A DNA stretch of 64,000 nt from Flavobacterium soli DSM 19725 (GCF_000422705.1 NZ_AUGO01000007.1:264719-328718), one strand, 5' to 3'. Positions 43,766-53,608 are shown, numbered from the stretch's first letter. Program-made: numbers and translations. Notes: generated from the letters alone by a model not told the origin.

Positions 43766-43809
43766 AGACCTAACAGGTTTTATCCCGAAGCTTCGGGACT
43801 GTTAGGTCT
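43766..43809. repeat. Nested palindrome
   Basis: AGACCTAACAG (43766-43776) pairs with CTGTTAGGTCT (43799-43809), and a perfect 14-bp palindrome CCCGAAGCTTCGGG (43784-43797) lies inside. Common flavobacterial intergenic hairpin of the GACCTAACAGG type. Confidence 0.8.
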
Positions 43810-43904
43810 CCAAAATAAACCCTCCTAAAACACAATCCACATCGACCTAAAACCCAGAACCTACAACCTTAAACCAACCTCTTTTAACTTACAACTTTTT
43901 TTCG

Positions 43905-43912
43905 TAAATTTG
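43905..43912 (+). promoter_or_regulatory. Bacteroidota-type -7 element for prfA
   Basis: TAAATTTG lies 26 bp upstream of the prfA ATG and matches TAnnTTTG; a -33 TTTG is not clear. Confidence 0.5.
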
Positions 43913-43938
43913 CACTCCAAAATAAAGGAAAGAAAAAG

Positions 43939-45015
43939 ATGTTAGATAGATTGCAAATAGTAAAACAGCGTTTCGACGAAATTTCAGACTTGATTATCCA
44001 GCCTGACGTTATTGCCGACCAAAAGCGTTATGTTCAGCTAAATAAGGAATACAAAGACCTCAAAGCATTGGCTGAAAAGCGCGATGAATACGTTACCATA
44101 ATGGGAAATATCGACGAAGCAAACGAAATTATTGCCGACGGTAGCGACCCAGAAATGACCGAAATGGCCAAAATGCAATTGGAAGAAGCCAAAGAGCGTT
44201 TGCCAGAATTGGAAGAAGAAATCAAGTTCATGCTGATTCCAAAAGATGCCGAAGACGCCAAAAACGTGATGGTCGAAGTACGTGCCGGAACTGGTGGCGA
44301 CGAAGCCAGTATCTTTGCAGGCGATTTGTTCAGAATGTACACTAAATATTGCGAAGCAAAAGGTTGGAGAACTTCTGTTGTAGATATGAACGAAGGAACT
44401 TCTGGTGGTTTCAAAGAGATTATCTTTGAAGTTACAGGAGAAGACGTTTACGGAACGTTGAAGTTTGAAGCAGGAGTTCACCGTGTTCAACGTGTACCAC
44501 AAACCGAAACACAAGGTCGTGTTCACACCTCAGCTGCAACTGTAATGGTACTTCCAGAAGCCGAAGAATTTGACGTTCAGATTGATATGAATGACGTTCG
44601 TGTTGACTTTTTCTGTTCTTCAGGACCTGGAGGACAATCGGTGAATACTACAAAATCTGCCGTTCGTTTGACCCACATTCCAACTGGTTTGGTAGCACAA
44701 TGTCAGGATCAGAAATCACAACATAAAAATAAAGACAAAGCTTTGGGCGTTTTACGTTCTCGTTTATACGAACAAGAATTGGCCAAAAAACAAGCCGAAG
44801 ATGCTTCAAAACGTACATCACAGGTAAGTTCTGGAGACCGTTCTGCAAAAATCCGTACCTACAACTATTCACAAGGTCGTGTAACCGACCACCGAATCGG
44901 AATGGATATTTTCGACATGGATGGTGTAATGAATGGAAAAATCCAGAAACTAATTGACGAGTTGCAACTCGTTAATAATATGGAGAAACTGAAAGAAGCC
45001 AGCGAAGTTTTTTAA
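43939..45015 (+). CDS. prfA: Peptide chain release factor 1
   Basis: 358 residues. Recognises UAA and UAG stop codons and triggers peptide hydrolysis. The PxT tripeptide is PQT at 187-189 ([10 protein letters not shown]) and the catalytic GGQ is at 231-233 ([12 protein letters not shown]). The PxT motif distinguishes it from RF2. Normal length and full domain set. Upstream -7 promoter at 43905. Confidence 0.97.
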   Translation: MLDRLQIVKQRFDEISDLIIQPDVIADQKRYVQLNKEYKDLKALAEKRDEYVTIMGNIDEANEIIADGSDPEMTEMAKMQLEEAKERLPELEEEIKFMLIPKDAEDAKNVMVEVRAGTGGDEASIFAGDLFRMYTKYCEAKGWRTSVVDMNEGTSGGFKEIIFEVTGEDVYGTLKFEAGVHRVQRVPQTETQGRVHTSAATVMVLPEAEEFDVQIDMNDVRVDFFCSSGPGGQSVNTTKSAVRLTHIPTGLVAQCQDQKSQHKNKDKALGVLRSRLYEQELAKKQAEDASKRTSQVSSGDRSAKIRTYNYSQGRVTDHRIGMDIFDMDGVMNGKIQKLIDELQLVNNMEKLKEASEVF

Positions 45016-45173
45016 ATATATTAAGATTTGAGTATTAAGACGAAAATAAAAGTATTTAGATTAAAGAGAAAGATGCCAGACTAACTAGTTTGGCATTTTT
45101 TATTTATGCTTAACGACTCTTAATTTCTTAATGGTTTATTTTTTTACGAACTTTGCCACAAACACAACAACAA

Positions 45174-45992
45174 ATGACAACTCAACAACTAATAGAACAA
45201 ATCCAACTAAAAAAATCTTTTCTAAGTGTCGGTCTTGATGTCGATTTAAACAAGATTCCACAACACCTTCTGGAAACCGAAGATCCCATTTTTGAATTCA
45301 ACAAGGCCATTATCGATGCCACACACGATTTATGTGTCTCTTATAAACCAAATGTTGCTTTCTATGAGGCTTACGGCATAAAAGGATGGCAGGCACTTCA
45401 AAAAACCATCAATTACATCAACGAAAACTATCCCGAAATGTTCACGATTGCCGATGCAAAACGTGGCGATATCGGAAACACTTCTTCGATGTATGCCAAA
45501 GCTTTCTTTGAAGATATGGATTTTGATTCGGTTACCGTTGCTCCTTATATGGGAAAAGATTCCGTTGAACCATTTCTAGCTTTCGAAAACAAACACACCA
45601 TTTTATTGGCTTTAACTTCAAACGAAGGTGCTTTTGATTTTCAAACTCTAAAAATAGAAGGAAAAGAAGTATACAAACAAGTATTGGAAACTTCAAAAAA
45701 GTGGAAAAATAGCGAAAACCTAATGTATGTTGTTGGCGCTACTAAAGCAGAATACCTGACAGATATTAGAAAAATTGTTCCTGATGGCTTTTTATTGATT
45801 CCGGGAGTTGGAGCTCAAGGCGGAAGCCTTTCAGACGTTTGCAAATATGGAATGAATGCCAATATAGGTTTGTTAATTGCCTCTTCAAGGTCGATTATTT
45901 ATGCTTCGAACCAAAAGGATTTTGCTGAAAAAGCTAGAGAAGAAGCCTTGAAAATGCAACAAGAAATGGCTTCGATTTTAGACAATCAATAA
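45174..45992 (+). CDS. pyrF: Orotidine 5'-phosphate decarboxylase
   Basis: 272 residues of the type-2 (PyrF_2) subfamily, last step of UMP synthesis. The ATG at 45174-45176 gives [20 protein letters not shown]; an in-frame codon 7 residues earlier is unlikely. Catalytic Lys/Asp pair in [16 protein letters not shown], and [12 protein letters not shown] plus [11 protein letters not shown] in the barrel. Follows prfA on the same strand and ends in a large palindrome. Confidence 0.95.
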   Translation: MTTQQLIEQIQLKKSFLSVGLDVDLNKIPQHLLETEDPIFEFNKAIIDATHDLCVSYKPNVAFYEAYGIKGWQALQKTINYINENYPEMFTIADAKRGDIGNTSSMYAKAFFEDMDFDSVTVAPYMGKDSVEPFLAFENKHTILLALTSNEGAFDFQTLKIEGKEVYKQVLETSKKWKNSENLMYVVGATKAEYLTDIRKIVPDGFLLIPGVGAQGGSLSDVCKYGMNANIGLLIASSRSIIYASNQKDFAEKAREEALKMQQEMASILDNQ

Positions 45993-45999
45993 TTTTTTT

Positions 46000-46066
46000 G
46001 CCACAGATTTCACAGATTAAAATGATTAAAATTTTAAAAATCCGTGTAATCTGTGAAATCTGTGGC
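46000..46066. terminator. Large palindrome between convergent pyrF and thrC
   Basis: 20-bp perfect inverted repeat (46000-46019 with 46047-46066, GCCACAGATTTCACAGATTA and complement) with a 27-nt loop. A weaker relative with CAGATTT and AAATCTGTG is at about 48000-48040. Likely serves as a bidirectional terminator or dispersed intergenic repeat. Confidence 0.75.
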
Positions 46067-46071
46067 TAACT

Positions 46072-47361
46072 TTACTTCAAAAAAGATTTCAAGTCTTCAT
46101 AGCTTTTAATTTTGATACTTTTCTTTTCTTTTCCCATCACGCTTTCAATTTGAGCTGGAATAGGAAGTGTTACTTTTAAAGTTTCTTCTACAATTTCCAA
46201 AAACTTTACCGGATGAGCTGTTTCCAAAAAAACGCCAATACTTTCCGTATTCGTTTCTAATTGTTTTTTTAAACCCAAATAACCAACAGCTCCGTGAGGT
46301 TCGGCAACATAACCGCTGGTTTTGTAAATCTGTTTTAAAACCTCGATTGTTTCTTCATCTGAAAAACTAAAAGACGAAAAATCCTTTTCAAACGCTTTCA
46401 AATCATGATTATACATTTCTTGAATACGAACAAAATTACTCGGATTTCCGACATCCATAGCATTTGAAATTGTGGCTTTAGAAGGTTTTGGATTATAATT
46501 TCCATTCTCCAAAAACCTCGGAACAGTATCGTTTACATTCGTAGAAGCAACAAAATGTTCTATTGGCAAGCCTAATTCTTTAGCCAAAATTCCAGCACAG
46601 ATATTTCCGAAATTCCCACTCGGACAAGAAACTACAAGCGATTTTTCAGATTGTTTCAGTTGCTTGTAAGCAAAGAAGAAATAAAACATCTGTGGCAACC
46701 ATCTTGCAATATTAATAGAATTGGCAGAAGTGAGATTCTTATGATTCAAACTTTCATCTAAAAAAGCCTTTTTTACCATGTCCTGACAATCATCAAAAAC
46801 ACCATCGACCTCTAAAGCCGTAATATTTTGACCCAAAGTTGTCAGTTGCTTTTCCTGAATGTCACTCACTTTTCCCGAAGGATATAAAATCACAACCTCG
46901 ACTCCTTTAACACCAAGAAACCCACTTGCAACAGCACCTCCTGTATCGCCTGAAGTAGCTACTAAAACGGTATTTTTACTATCGGTTTCATCTTTATTGA
47001 AGTAAGCCAGACATCGGGCCATAAATCTTGCTCCAACATCCTTAAACGCCATTGTCGGTCCGTGAAAAAGTTCTAGCGAATAAATATCCTTTTCAACTTC
47101 TACCAAAGGAAAATCAAAACATAGGGTTTCAGCAATGATTTGTTTTAAGGTTGCTTCTGGAATTTCATCGCCTACGAATTGCTTGATGACTTCAAAAGCA
47201 ATTGCTTCGTTTGAAAGGTTTTCAATTTTATCATAAAAATCACTTTCAATTGGTTCTATATGTTCTGGAAAGTATAATCCTTTATCAGGAGCCAGTCCTT
47301 GAATCACCGCTTCTTGAAAAGATACTTTTATTGCTTTATTATTTAAACTGTAATATTTCAT
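46072..47361 (-). CDS. thrC: Threonine synthase
   Basis: 429 residues; pyridoxal-phosphate enzyme making threonine from O-phosphohomoserine. The PLP lysine lies in FHGPTMAFKDVGARFMARCL, the phosphate-binding glycines in ATSGDTGGAVASGFLGVKGV. Starts MKYYSLNNKAIKVSFQEAVI, normal length. Last gene of the thr operon, its ATG abutting the stop of a methyltransferase gene. Confidence 0.96.
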   Translation of the reverse strand: MKYYSLNNKAIKVSFQEAVIQGLAPDKGLYFPEHIEPIESDFYDKIENLSNEAIAFEVIKQFVGDEIPEATLKQIIAETLCFDFPLVEVEKDIYSLELFHGPTMAFKDVGARFMARCLAYFNKDETDSKNTVLVATSGDTGGAVASGFLGVKGVEVVILYPSGKVSDIQEKQLTTLGQNITALEVDGVFDDCQDMVKKAFLDESLNHKNLTSANSINIARWLPQMFYFFFAYKQLKQSEKSLVVSCPSGNFGNICAGILAKELGLPIEHFVASTNVNDTVPRFLENGNYNPKPSKATISNAMDVGNPSNFVRIQEMYNHDLKAFEKDFSSFSFSDEETIEVLKQIYKTSGYVAEPHGAVGYLGLKKQLETNTESIGVFLETAHPVKFLEIVEETLKVTLPIPAQIESVMGKEKKSIKIKSYEDLKSFLK

Positions 47362-47991
47362 TTATTTTCTTGCTATTAAAATGGTATGTATTTCGCTAGT
47401 TCCGTCTTTTCTAGTATAATCTTTATGACTGATATTGGTAATTTCAAAACCATTTTCGGATAAATCAGTTTGTATGCTTTCTAAATCATGGTAATAAAAA
47501 TAAACCTGATCGCCACTACTCCCCGATTGATATCCTGATTTTTCATAATCGCCTTCAATAAAACTCAAATACAAAATACCCTTTTCAGAAAAAAGATTTT
47601 TAATATCCTTGACCAATTTAGAACAATCTGATTTTGATAAATACGGAATGCAAAATCCGCAAATTATGCCGTCGTATTCTGTTTTTAATTGGTCAATATT
47701 TCGACTGTCCATTACGCGAAAAGTAGCATTTGGATTATTCTTTTTCGCCAATTCAATCATATTTGGTGCAATGTCAATTCCCTCCAAGTCAAAATCGGGT
47801 CTTTTGGAAAGCATATATTTCGTAATATTTCCTGGACCACATCCAATCTCTAGTATTTTTGGATTAGATTTTTCGATTGCTTCACAAAACGTATCATAGC
47901 TATCATTGTATAAATCCAAATCCATAAAATGCTCTTCATATAAAGAGGCGACTTTATTCCAAGTCTCAAATGTTGTTTTGTACTTATTCAT
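47362..47991 (-). CDS. Class I SAM-dependent methyltransferase inside the thr operon
   Basis: 209 residues with PKILEIGCGPGNITKYMLSK (SAM motif I) at about 48-68, DLEGIDIAPNMIELAKKNNP and the ATFRVMDSRNIDQLKTEYDG region. Lies between thrB and thrC; its stop codon directly abuts the thrC ATG, so it is cotranscribed with them. Such a gene is not part of the core thr pathway; substrate unknown. Confidence 0.88.
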   Translation of the reverse strand: MNKYKTTFETWNKVASLYEEHFMDLDLYNDSYDTFCEAIEKSNPKILEIGCGPGNITKYMLSKRPDFDLEGIDIAPNMIELAKKNNPNATFRVMDSRNIDQLKTEYDGIICGFCIPYLSKSDCSKLVKDIKNLFSEKGILYLSFIEGDYEKSGYQSGSSGDQVYFYYHDLESIQTDLSENGFEITNISHKDYTRKDGTSEIHTILIARK

Positions 47992-48041
47992 AAGATTTAC
48001 TTAAAGACAGATTTTATTTGTGTAAATCTGTGATATCTGTG

Positions 48042-48962
48042 TTAGATTATTTTTATCCCTTCATCATTAATTTTAGAAACGTGAATTTCATAAGGCAAAT
48101 TAATTTCATCATATACTTCACACATTACTTTGGCGACTTTTTCGGCAGTTTCTTTTCCTTTGCTTAAAGCAAAAATTGATGGTCCAGAACCTGAAATACC
48201 AACTCCCAAAGCTCCATTTTCAATGGCTATTTTTTTTACCAAATCAAATGCAGGAATCAAGATGCTTCTTAATGGCTCAACAATTTCATCGTGCAACGAA
48301 CGGCCTATCAATTCATAATCATTGGTGTATAAACCACCAATCAAACCACCCACATTTCCCCATTGCACAATCGCACTTTTAAGCGAAATATTCTGTTTTA
48401 AAATCGAACGAGCATCCGAAGTTCTCAACTCAATCTGAGGATGGATTACGGTTGCAAACATCTCGTCCGGGCTTTTGATCTTGATGATGTCCAACGGTTC
48501 GTAACTTCTCACCAATGTAAATCCTCCCAACAAAGCGGGTGCTACGTTATCTGCATGAGCACTTCCGCTTGCCAGCTTTTCGCCTTGCATGGCAAATTGC
48601 ACTAACTCTTTGTTAGAAAATGGTCTTCCCAACAATTCATTGATTCCGAAAACTGCCCCAGCCGAACTTGCGGCACTACTTCCAATGCCACTTCCGGCTT
48701 TGATGTTCTTGTAGATTTCTATCTCAAATCCAAACTCAGTTTCAATAGTTTCAAGCATCGCTAAAGCGGCAACTCCTGCTACATTTTTTTCGGTTTCCAA
48801 AGGCAAATCGGCACCAACAATTTTTGTAATTCTGATGCCTTTTTGATTGCTTTTTCGGACAATCATTTCGTCACCAACATTATCCAAACATAATCCGAGG
48901 ATATCAAATCCACAAGATAAATTGGCTATTGTTCCTGGTGCGAATATTTTTATTTCGTTCAT
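48042..48962 (-). CDS. thrB: Homoserine kinase
   Basis: 306 residues, GHMP-kinase family; phosphorylates homoserine with ATP. ATP-binding glycine/serine loop in KAGSGIGSSAASSAGAVFG, N-terminal FAPGTIANLSCGFDILGLCL and the C-terminal GVGISGSGPSIFALSKGKE are typical. Lies 83 bp downstream of thrA, same strand. Confidence 0.96.
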   Translation of the reverse strand: MNEIKIFAPGTIANLSCGFDILGLCLDNVGDEMIVRKSNQKGIRITKIVGADLPLETEKNVAGVAALAMLETIETEFGFEIEIYKNIKAGSGIGSSAASSAGAVFGINELLGRPFSNKELVQFAMQGEKLASGSAHADNVAPALLGGFTLVRSYEPLDIIKIKSPDEMFATVIHPQIELRTSDARSILKQNISLKSAIVQWGNVGGLIGGLYTNDYELIGRSLHDEIVEPLRSILIPAFDLVKKIAIENGALGVGISGSGPSIFALSKGKETAEKVAKVMCEVYDEINLPYEIHVSKINDEGIKII

Positions 48963-49045
48963 TTTTTTAAGTTGCTAAGTTTCTGATTAACTGAGTTTAT
49001 GAGTTTTTCTTAGCACCTAAGAACCTCAGCAACTCAGTACCTTTT

Positions 49046-51493
49046 CTAAACATTTCCAATCCTGATCACATCTGCAAAAATTCCAGAAGCCGTTACAGCT
49101 GCTCCAGCTCCAGCTCCTTTTATTATCAAAGGTTGATCTACATATCTATCGGTATAAAATTCTACAATGTTGTCTTTTCCTTCCAAATTATAAAACGGAC
49201 TTTCTTTTGGTATAAACTGCAAACCAACGCTTGCTTTTCCATTATCAAAAGAAGCAACAAATTTTATACGGCTGTCTTTTGCTTTAGCTTCAGCTAAAAT
49301 ACCTTCAAAATGATGCGAATGTTTTTTCAATGATGCGAAAAAATCGTCATTGTTGGTGGTTTCCATACATTCTTTTGGCAGGAAACAATTGTTTTCAATT
49401 TCATCAATATCCATTTCATAACCGCTTTCACGAATCAGAATTAGAATTTTTCGGGCTACATCAACACCACTCAAATCGATTTTTGGATCGGGTTCAGTAA
49501 AACCTTGAACTCCCGCTTCTTTAACCACTTCTTCAAAAGATGCGTTTTCATTAAAATTATTGAATATAAAGTTAAGGCTTCCTGACAAAACCGCATTAAT
49601 CTTATTGATTTTATCGCCAGAAGCCACCAAATGTTTCAAGGTGTCAATAATTGGTAAACCTGCACCAACATTGGTTTCAAACAAAAATGGAGCATTGTAT
49701 TTTGTGGATAATTGCTTTAGATTCTGATAATTGGAATAGACTGATGAACAGGCAATTTTATTACAGGTTACAACGGCAATATTTTGTTCCAAATATTGAT
49801 CGTAAGTATTTGCTACGACTTCATTTGCGGTAATATCTACAAAAATACTGTTGCGAAAATTCAGTTCTTTTACTTTTGAAATAAACGCTTCCTTGTTTGC
49901 CACTTCTCCATTATCCAAAGCAGATTGCCATTCTTTCAAGGCAATTCCATCTTCATCAAAGTGCATTTTTCTTGAATTGGAAAGTGCAATCACACGAACA
50001 TTGATCTTTAGATTATCCTTCAAAAATTTCTTTTGCTGGTGAATCTGGTCGATGAATTTTTCTCCGACATTTCCAACCCCCATCACAAATAAATTCAGCT
50101 GTTTGGTGTTGTCTTCAAAAAAACGTTCGTGAAGCGTGTTCAAAGCTTTTTTTACATCGCGTTCGTTTACCACAACCGAAATATTTCGCTCTGATGCACC
50201 TTGGGCAATCGCTCTAATATTGACATTATTTTTCCCTAAAGTACTGAACATCTTTCCGCTCAAACCTTGATGGTTCTTCATGTTTTCTCCAACCAAAGCT
50301 ACGATGCAAAGGTTTTTTTCTGCCGTACAAGGATCAATTTTCTTCTGATTAATTTCTAATTCAAAAACCTTATCGATAGCCGATTGTGCACTTTCTGAAT
50401 CATTATTTTGAATTCCGATGCAAATCGAATGTTCAGAAGAGGCTTGGGTGATAAAAATAACGTTGATACTTTCATTCGACAAAGCTTCGAACAAACGCTT
50501 AGAAAAGCCTGCAACCCCAATAATTCCCGAACCTTCAACCGTTAATAATGCAATTTTATCGATATGGGAAATTCCTTTTACGGGATTAACTTGGTAATTG
50601 ATTTCATTGGAAATGTAAGTTCCTTCGACTTCTGGCTCGAATGTATTTTTGATTAATATTGGAATATTTCTGTTCAAAACCGGTTGGATTGTTGGCGGAT
50701 ACAGCACCTTTGCTCCAAAATGTGACAATTCCATTGCTTCCTGATAGGAAATCTTTTCAATCGGTTGTGCTTGTTTCACGATTTTCGGATTGGCAGTGAA
50801 CATACCGTTTACATCGGTCCAAATTTCGAGATGCGAAGCGTTTAATGCTGCAGCAATAATAGCTGCTGTATAATCCGAACCTCCTCGACCAAGAGTAGTA
50901 TTGTTTCCATCGGTTGAAGAAGCTATAAAACCTGGAAGAATGGTCACTTGAGCAGTATTCGCATGGAAATAATCAGCTATTAATTGATTGGCTGTTTCGA
51001 AATTGACGATAGCTTTTCCAAAATGATTATTGGTTTTGATCAATTCCCGACTGTCCTTATAAATGCTGTTTGGCAGTTGTTGTTTCAATGCTTCGGCAAT
51101 GATGTAGGACGAACACAATTCTCCAAAACTTAAAATAGTATCTGAGGTTCTATTTGATAATTCTCCTAAAAGAAAACAACCATCGAGCAAGGTTTCTAGA
51201 TGATTTATTATTCTTTTTACATGACTTAACAAAGCACTTTGCTCGCTAACGGGTATAAGTTCTTTGATCGCTTCGAGGTGTTTTTTCTCGATTTCTGCAA
51301 CAATCAATCTATAGTCACTGTCCTTTGAGGCTGCTTTTGCAGAAGCTTCCAAAAGCAAATCCGTTACACCACTAAGAGCTGAAACTACTACAGTTAGTTG
51401 TGAATCCTGGGCTTTATTTTTAATTATATCCAGTACGAGTTTAATATTTTGAGCGTTTGCTACGGAAGTTCCTCCGAATTTTAATGTTCTCAT
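49046..51493 (-). CDS. thrA: Bifunctional aspartate kinase / homoserine dehydrogenase I
   Basis: 815 residues, length like E. coli ThrA (820). Domains in order: aspartate kinase (about 1-290, starting MRTLKFGGTSVANAQNIKL and with the LGRGGSDYTAAIIAAALNAS segment), ACT regulatory repeats (about 310-450, GIIGVAGFSKRLFEALSNES), and homoserine dehydrogenase (about 460-815, MGVGNVGEKFIDQIHQQKK and EPDPKIDLSGVDVARKILIL). Committed enzyme of the threonine branch; preceded 93 bp upstream by the thr leader peptide gene. Likely subject to threonine feedback and attenuation. Confidence 0.96.
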   Translation of the reverse strand: MRTLKFGGTSVANAQNIKLVLDIIKNKAQDSQLTVVVSALSGVTDLLLEASAKAASKDSDYRLIVAEIEKKHLEAIKELIPVSEQSALLSHVKRIINHLETLLDGCFLLGELSNRTSDTILSFGELCSSYIIAEALKQQLPNSIYKDSRELIKTNNHFGKAIVNFETANQLIADYFHANTAQVTILPGFIASSTDGNNTTLGRGGSDYTAAIIAAALNASHLEIWTDVNGMFTANPKIVKQAQPIEKISYQEAMELSHFGAKVLYPPTIQPVLNRNIPILIKNTFEPEVEGTYISNEINYQVNPVKGISHIDKIALLTVEGSGIIGVAGFSKRLFEALSNESINVIFITQASSEHSICIGIQNNDSESAQSAIDKVFELEINQKKIDPCTAEKNLCIVALVGENMKNHQGLSGKMFSTLGKNNVNIRAIAQGASERNISVVVNERDVKKALNTLHERFFEDNTKQLNLFVMGVGNVGEKFIDQIHQQKKFLKDNLKINVRVIALSNSRKMHFDEDGIALKEWQSALDNGEVANKEAFISKVKELNFRNSIFVDITANEVVANTYDQYLEQNIAVVTCNKIACSSVYSNYQNLKQLSTKYNAPFLFETNVGAGLPIIDTLKHLVASGDKINKINAVLSGSLNFIFNNFNENASFEEVVKEAGVQGFTEPDPKIDLSGVDVARKILILIRESGYEMDIDEIENNCFLPKECMETTNNDDFFASLKKHSHHFEGILAEAKAKDSRIKFVASFDNGKASVGLQFIPKESPFYNLEGKDNIVEFYTDRYVDQPLIIKGAGAGAAVTASGIFADVIRIGNV

Positions 51494-51586
51494 TGTTTTT
51501 GTTTTATGGTATTGAAAATCTGATGATTATAAATAGTAAGTTTTTCTTTCGAAAAAGAATAATTACAATTGGATTATATGTGAAAA

Positions 51587-51694
51587 TTATACCCCGAGTG
51601 GGGTACCTGTAGTAGATGTTGTTGTGCCAACCGAAAGTACAACCGCAGTTTGGGTTGTTATCGAAGACTGATATTTAACTTTATTGTTTGACAT
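51587..51694 (-). CDS. thrL: Threonine-rich leader peptide (thr operon attenuator)
   Basis: A 35-codon frame directly upstream of thrA on the same strand. It contains nine threonines, two in ITTQT and six in the dense block GTTTSTTGT, plus Val and Ile; it starts with ATG at 51692-51694, about 9 bp after a -7 element, so its mRNA is almost leaderless. Within and after it: ACAACC/GGTTGT pairing (codons 12-19) that competes with an ACAAC downstream, and a hairpin TACCCC-ACTC-GGGGTA at the 3' end, followed by AATTTT. This is the architecture of a classical amino-acid attenuator, but the T-run is weak. The symbol is by analogy to E. coli thrL; no homology is claimed. Confidence 0.75.
   Translation of the reverse strand: MSNNKVKYQSSITTQTAVVLSVGTTTSTTGTPLGV
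51589..51605 (-). terminator. Candidate attenuator terminator hairpin
   Basis: On the minus strand TACCCC and GGGGTA form a 6-bp stem with a 4-nt loop at the very end of the leader coding region, followed by TAATTTT. A stalled ribosome at the Thr block would alter the alternative pairing upstream. The T-run is poor, so the call is tentative. Confidence 0.45.
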
Positions 51695-51703
51695 CTTGTT
51701 TTT

Positions 51704-51711
51704 CAAATGTA
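51704..51711 (-). promoter_or_regulatory. -7 element of the thr operon
   Basis: TACATTTG on the minus strand matches TAnnTTTG, with the leader peptide ATG about 9 bp further downstream. No perfect -33 TTTG is visible at 19 bp. Confidence 0.55.
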
Positions 51712-52058
51712 CATTTTTTTAACAATAATAAAAGTTTTAGTGTGATTTTTATTGATACTTTAAAAACTAGCTTGTTTATAAATAAGTTTAAATATGTTCT
51801 TTATGTTTTTTAGCAAAATAATAGGGAATTCTTAGGATTTTGAAGTTTTTGCCCCTACAACTAAAGTGATTCTAAAAGCTGATTTTTAATTTATTAGCTG
51901 TTTATTAGAAAAATCTCCGTCAGAATAAAATACTAAGAATCTAAAGCCTGTTTCCGAAAACGTTATGACTATAGGTTAATATTATCGAAATATTATCAAC
52001 AAATCTTGCTTTTTAACAACCGTTTACGGAATTTTGGCCTCTCAATACTTACACCAAA
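51712..52058. other. Intergenic region between thr leader and hutH
   Basis: About 350 bp between divergent transcription units; AT-rich. It must contain the hutH promoter, but I see no consensus match, and no gene or RNA is evident. Confidence 0.6.
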
Positions 52059-53567
52059 ATGGATACTACACATTATATCAGTTCAAACATGCTAACGCTC
52101 GAAGAAATTCAGCAAATAATGGTTGAACAAAAACAACTTGCCTTATCTGAAGAAGCGAAAGTCAACATACAAAAATGCCGTGATTATCTCGATAATAAAA
52201 TGAAACTTCATGGTGATCCTATTTATGGAATTAACACTGGTTTTGGATCGCTATATAACATTAAGATTTCGAATGAAAACTTATCGCATCTACAAGAAAA
52301 CCTAGTAAAATCGCACTCTTGTGGGACTGGTGACGAAGTGCCTCATGAAATTGTAAAGTTGATGCTATTGCTCAAAATCCAATCGTTGAGCTATGGCAAC
52401 TCTGGCGTTCAATTGATAACAGTTGAGCGTTTGATTGACTTTTATAACAACGACATTCTACCGGTTATTTACACCCAAGGCTCGCTTGGAGCTTCTGGGG
52501 ATTTGGCTCCACTGGCCCATCTTTCATTACCACTTTTGGGAGAAGGCGAAGTTTATTTTAACGGAAAAAAAGTACACTCAAAAGATGTTTTGGAACACTT
52601 TGGCTGGGAACCAATTGTTTTGCAATCAAAAGAAGGTCTGGCATTGCTTAACGGAACTCAATTCATGAGTGCTTATGGAGTTTATACGCTTTTAAAGGCT
52701 TGTAAACTTTCTTATTTAGCGGATCTAATCGGAACCATTTCCTTGGAAGGTTTTGACGGAAGAAAAGAGCCTTTCAATGAATTAATCCATTTTATCAGAC
52801 CTCATAAAGGACAAATTGTAACTGCAAATCGCGTGAATGAATTCCTTGAAGGAAGTCAGATTATTAATCAAGCGAAACAGCACGTTCAGGATCCCTATTC
52901 TTTTAGATGTATTCCTCAGGTTCACGGTGCTTCGAAAGATGCAATTGATTACGTAAAAAAAGTATTTAAAACAGAAGTAAACTCGGTTACAGATAATCCG
53001 AATGTTTTTATTGAAAGTGATCAGATTATTTCGGGTGGTAATTTTCATGGTCAACCATTGGCATTAGCATTGGATTTTATGGCAATTGCCTTATCTGAAT
53101 TGGGAAGCATTTCTGAAAGAAGAACCTACCAATTGATTTCGGGATTGAGAGGTTTACCCGCTTTCTTGGTTGATAATCCTGGATTGAATTCTGGTTTTAT
53201 GATTCCGCAATATACGGCTGCAAGTATCGCAAGCCAAAACAAACAATTGTCGACTCCAGCAAGTGTGGACAGTATCGTTTCTTCAAACGGTCAGGAAGAT
53301 CACGTGAGTATGGGAGCGAATGCCGCGACAAAAGCCTTGAAAGTAATGGAAAACTTGGAACGTATTTTGGCTATTGAGTTAATGAATGCTTCTCAAGCAA
53401 TTGAATTCAGACGTCCGTTACAGTCTAGTGATTTTATTGAGATGTTTTTGAAATCGTATAGAGAGGAAGTTCCGTTTGTATCTGAGGATAGAATCTTGCA
53501 TTATGATATTCAGAAGACGGTTGCTTTCTTGAATAGTTTTCAGATAGAAGATGATTTATTTAATTAG
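52059..53567 (+). CDS. hutH: Histidine ammonia-lyase
   Basis: 502 residues. Converts histidine to urocanate and ammonia; the MIO cofactor forms from the ASG triad in TQGSLGASGDLAPLAHLSL at about residue 148. YGINTGFGSLYNIKI, GRKEPFNELIHFIRPHKGQI and SSNGQEDHVSMGANAATKAL further support the family. No other hut gene is nearby, so this may be an isolated copy or an aromatic amino acid lyase of related type. Starts MDTTHYISSNML, and another Met at position 11 is possible. Confidence 0.9.
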   Translation: MDTTHYISSNMLTLEEIQQIMVEQKQLALSEEAKVNIQKCRDYLDNKMKLHGDPIYGINTGFGSLYNIKISNENLSHLQENLVKSHSCGTGDEVPHEIVKLMLLLKIQSLSYGNSGVQLITVERLIDFYNNDILPVIYTQGSLGASGDLAPLAHLSLPLLGEGEVYFNGKKVHSKDVLEHFGWEPIVLQSKEGLALLNGTQFMSAYGVYTLLKACKLSYLADLIGTISLEGFDGRKEPFNELIHFIRPHKGQIVTANRVNEFLEGSQIINQAKQHVQDPYSFRCIPQVHGASKDAIDYVKKVFKTEVNSVTDNPNVFIESDQIISGGNFHGQPLALALDFMAIALSELGSISERRTYQLISGLRGLPAFLVDNPGLNSGFMIPQYTAASIASQNKQLSTPASVDSIVSSNGQEDHVSMGANAATKALKVMENLERILAIELMNASQAIEFRRPLQSSDFIEMFLKSYREEVPFVSEDRILHYDIQKTVAFLNSFQIEDDLFN

Positions 53568-53581
53568 AAAATGAAATAATT

Positions 53582-53608
53582 AAATCCCGAACTTGATGTT
53601 TGGGATTT
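53582..53608 (+). terminator. Intrinsic terminator of hutH
   Basis: An 11-bp stem with one G-T pair (AAATCCCGAAC / GTTTGGGATTT) and loop TTGAT, followed by T-rich DNA, 15 bp after the hutH stop. Confidence 0.88.
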
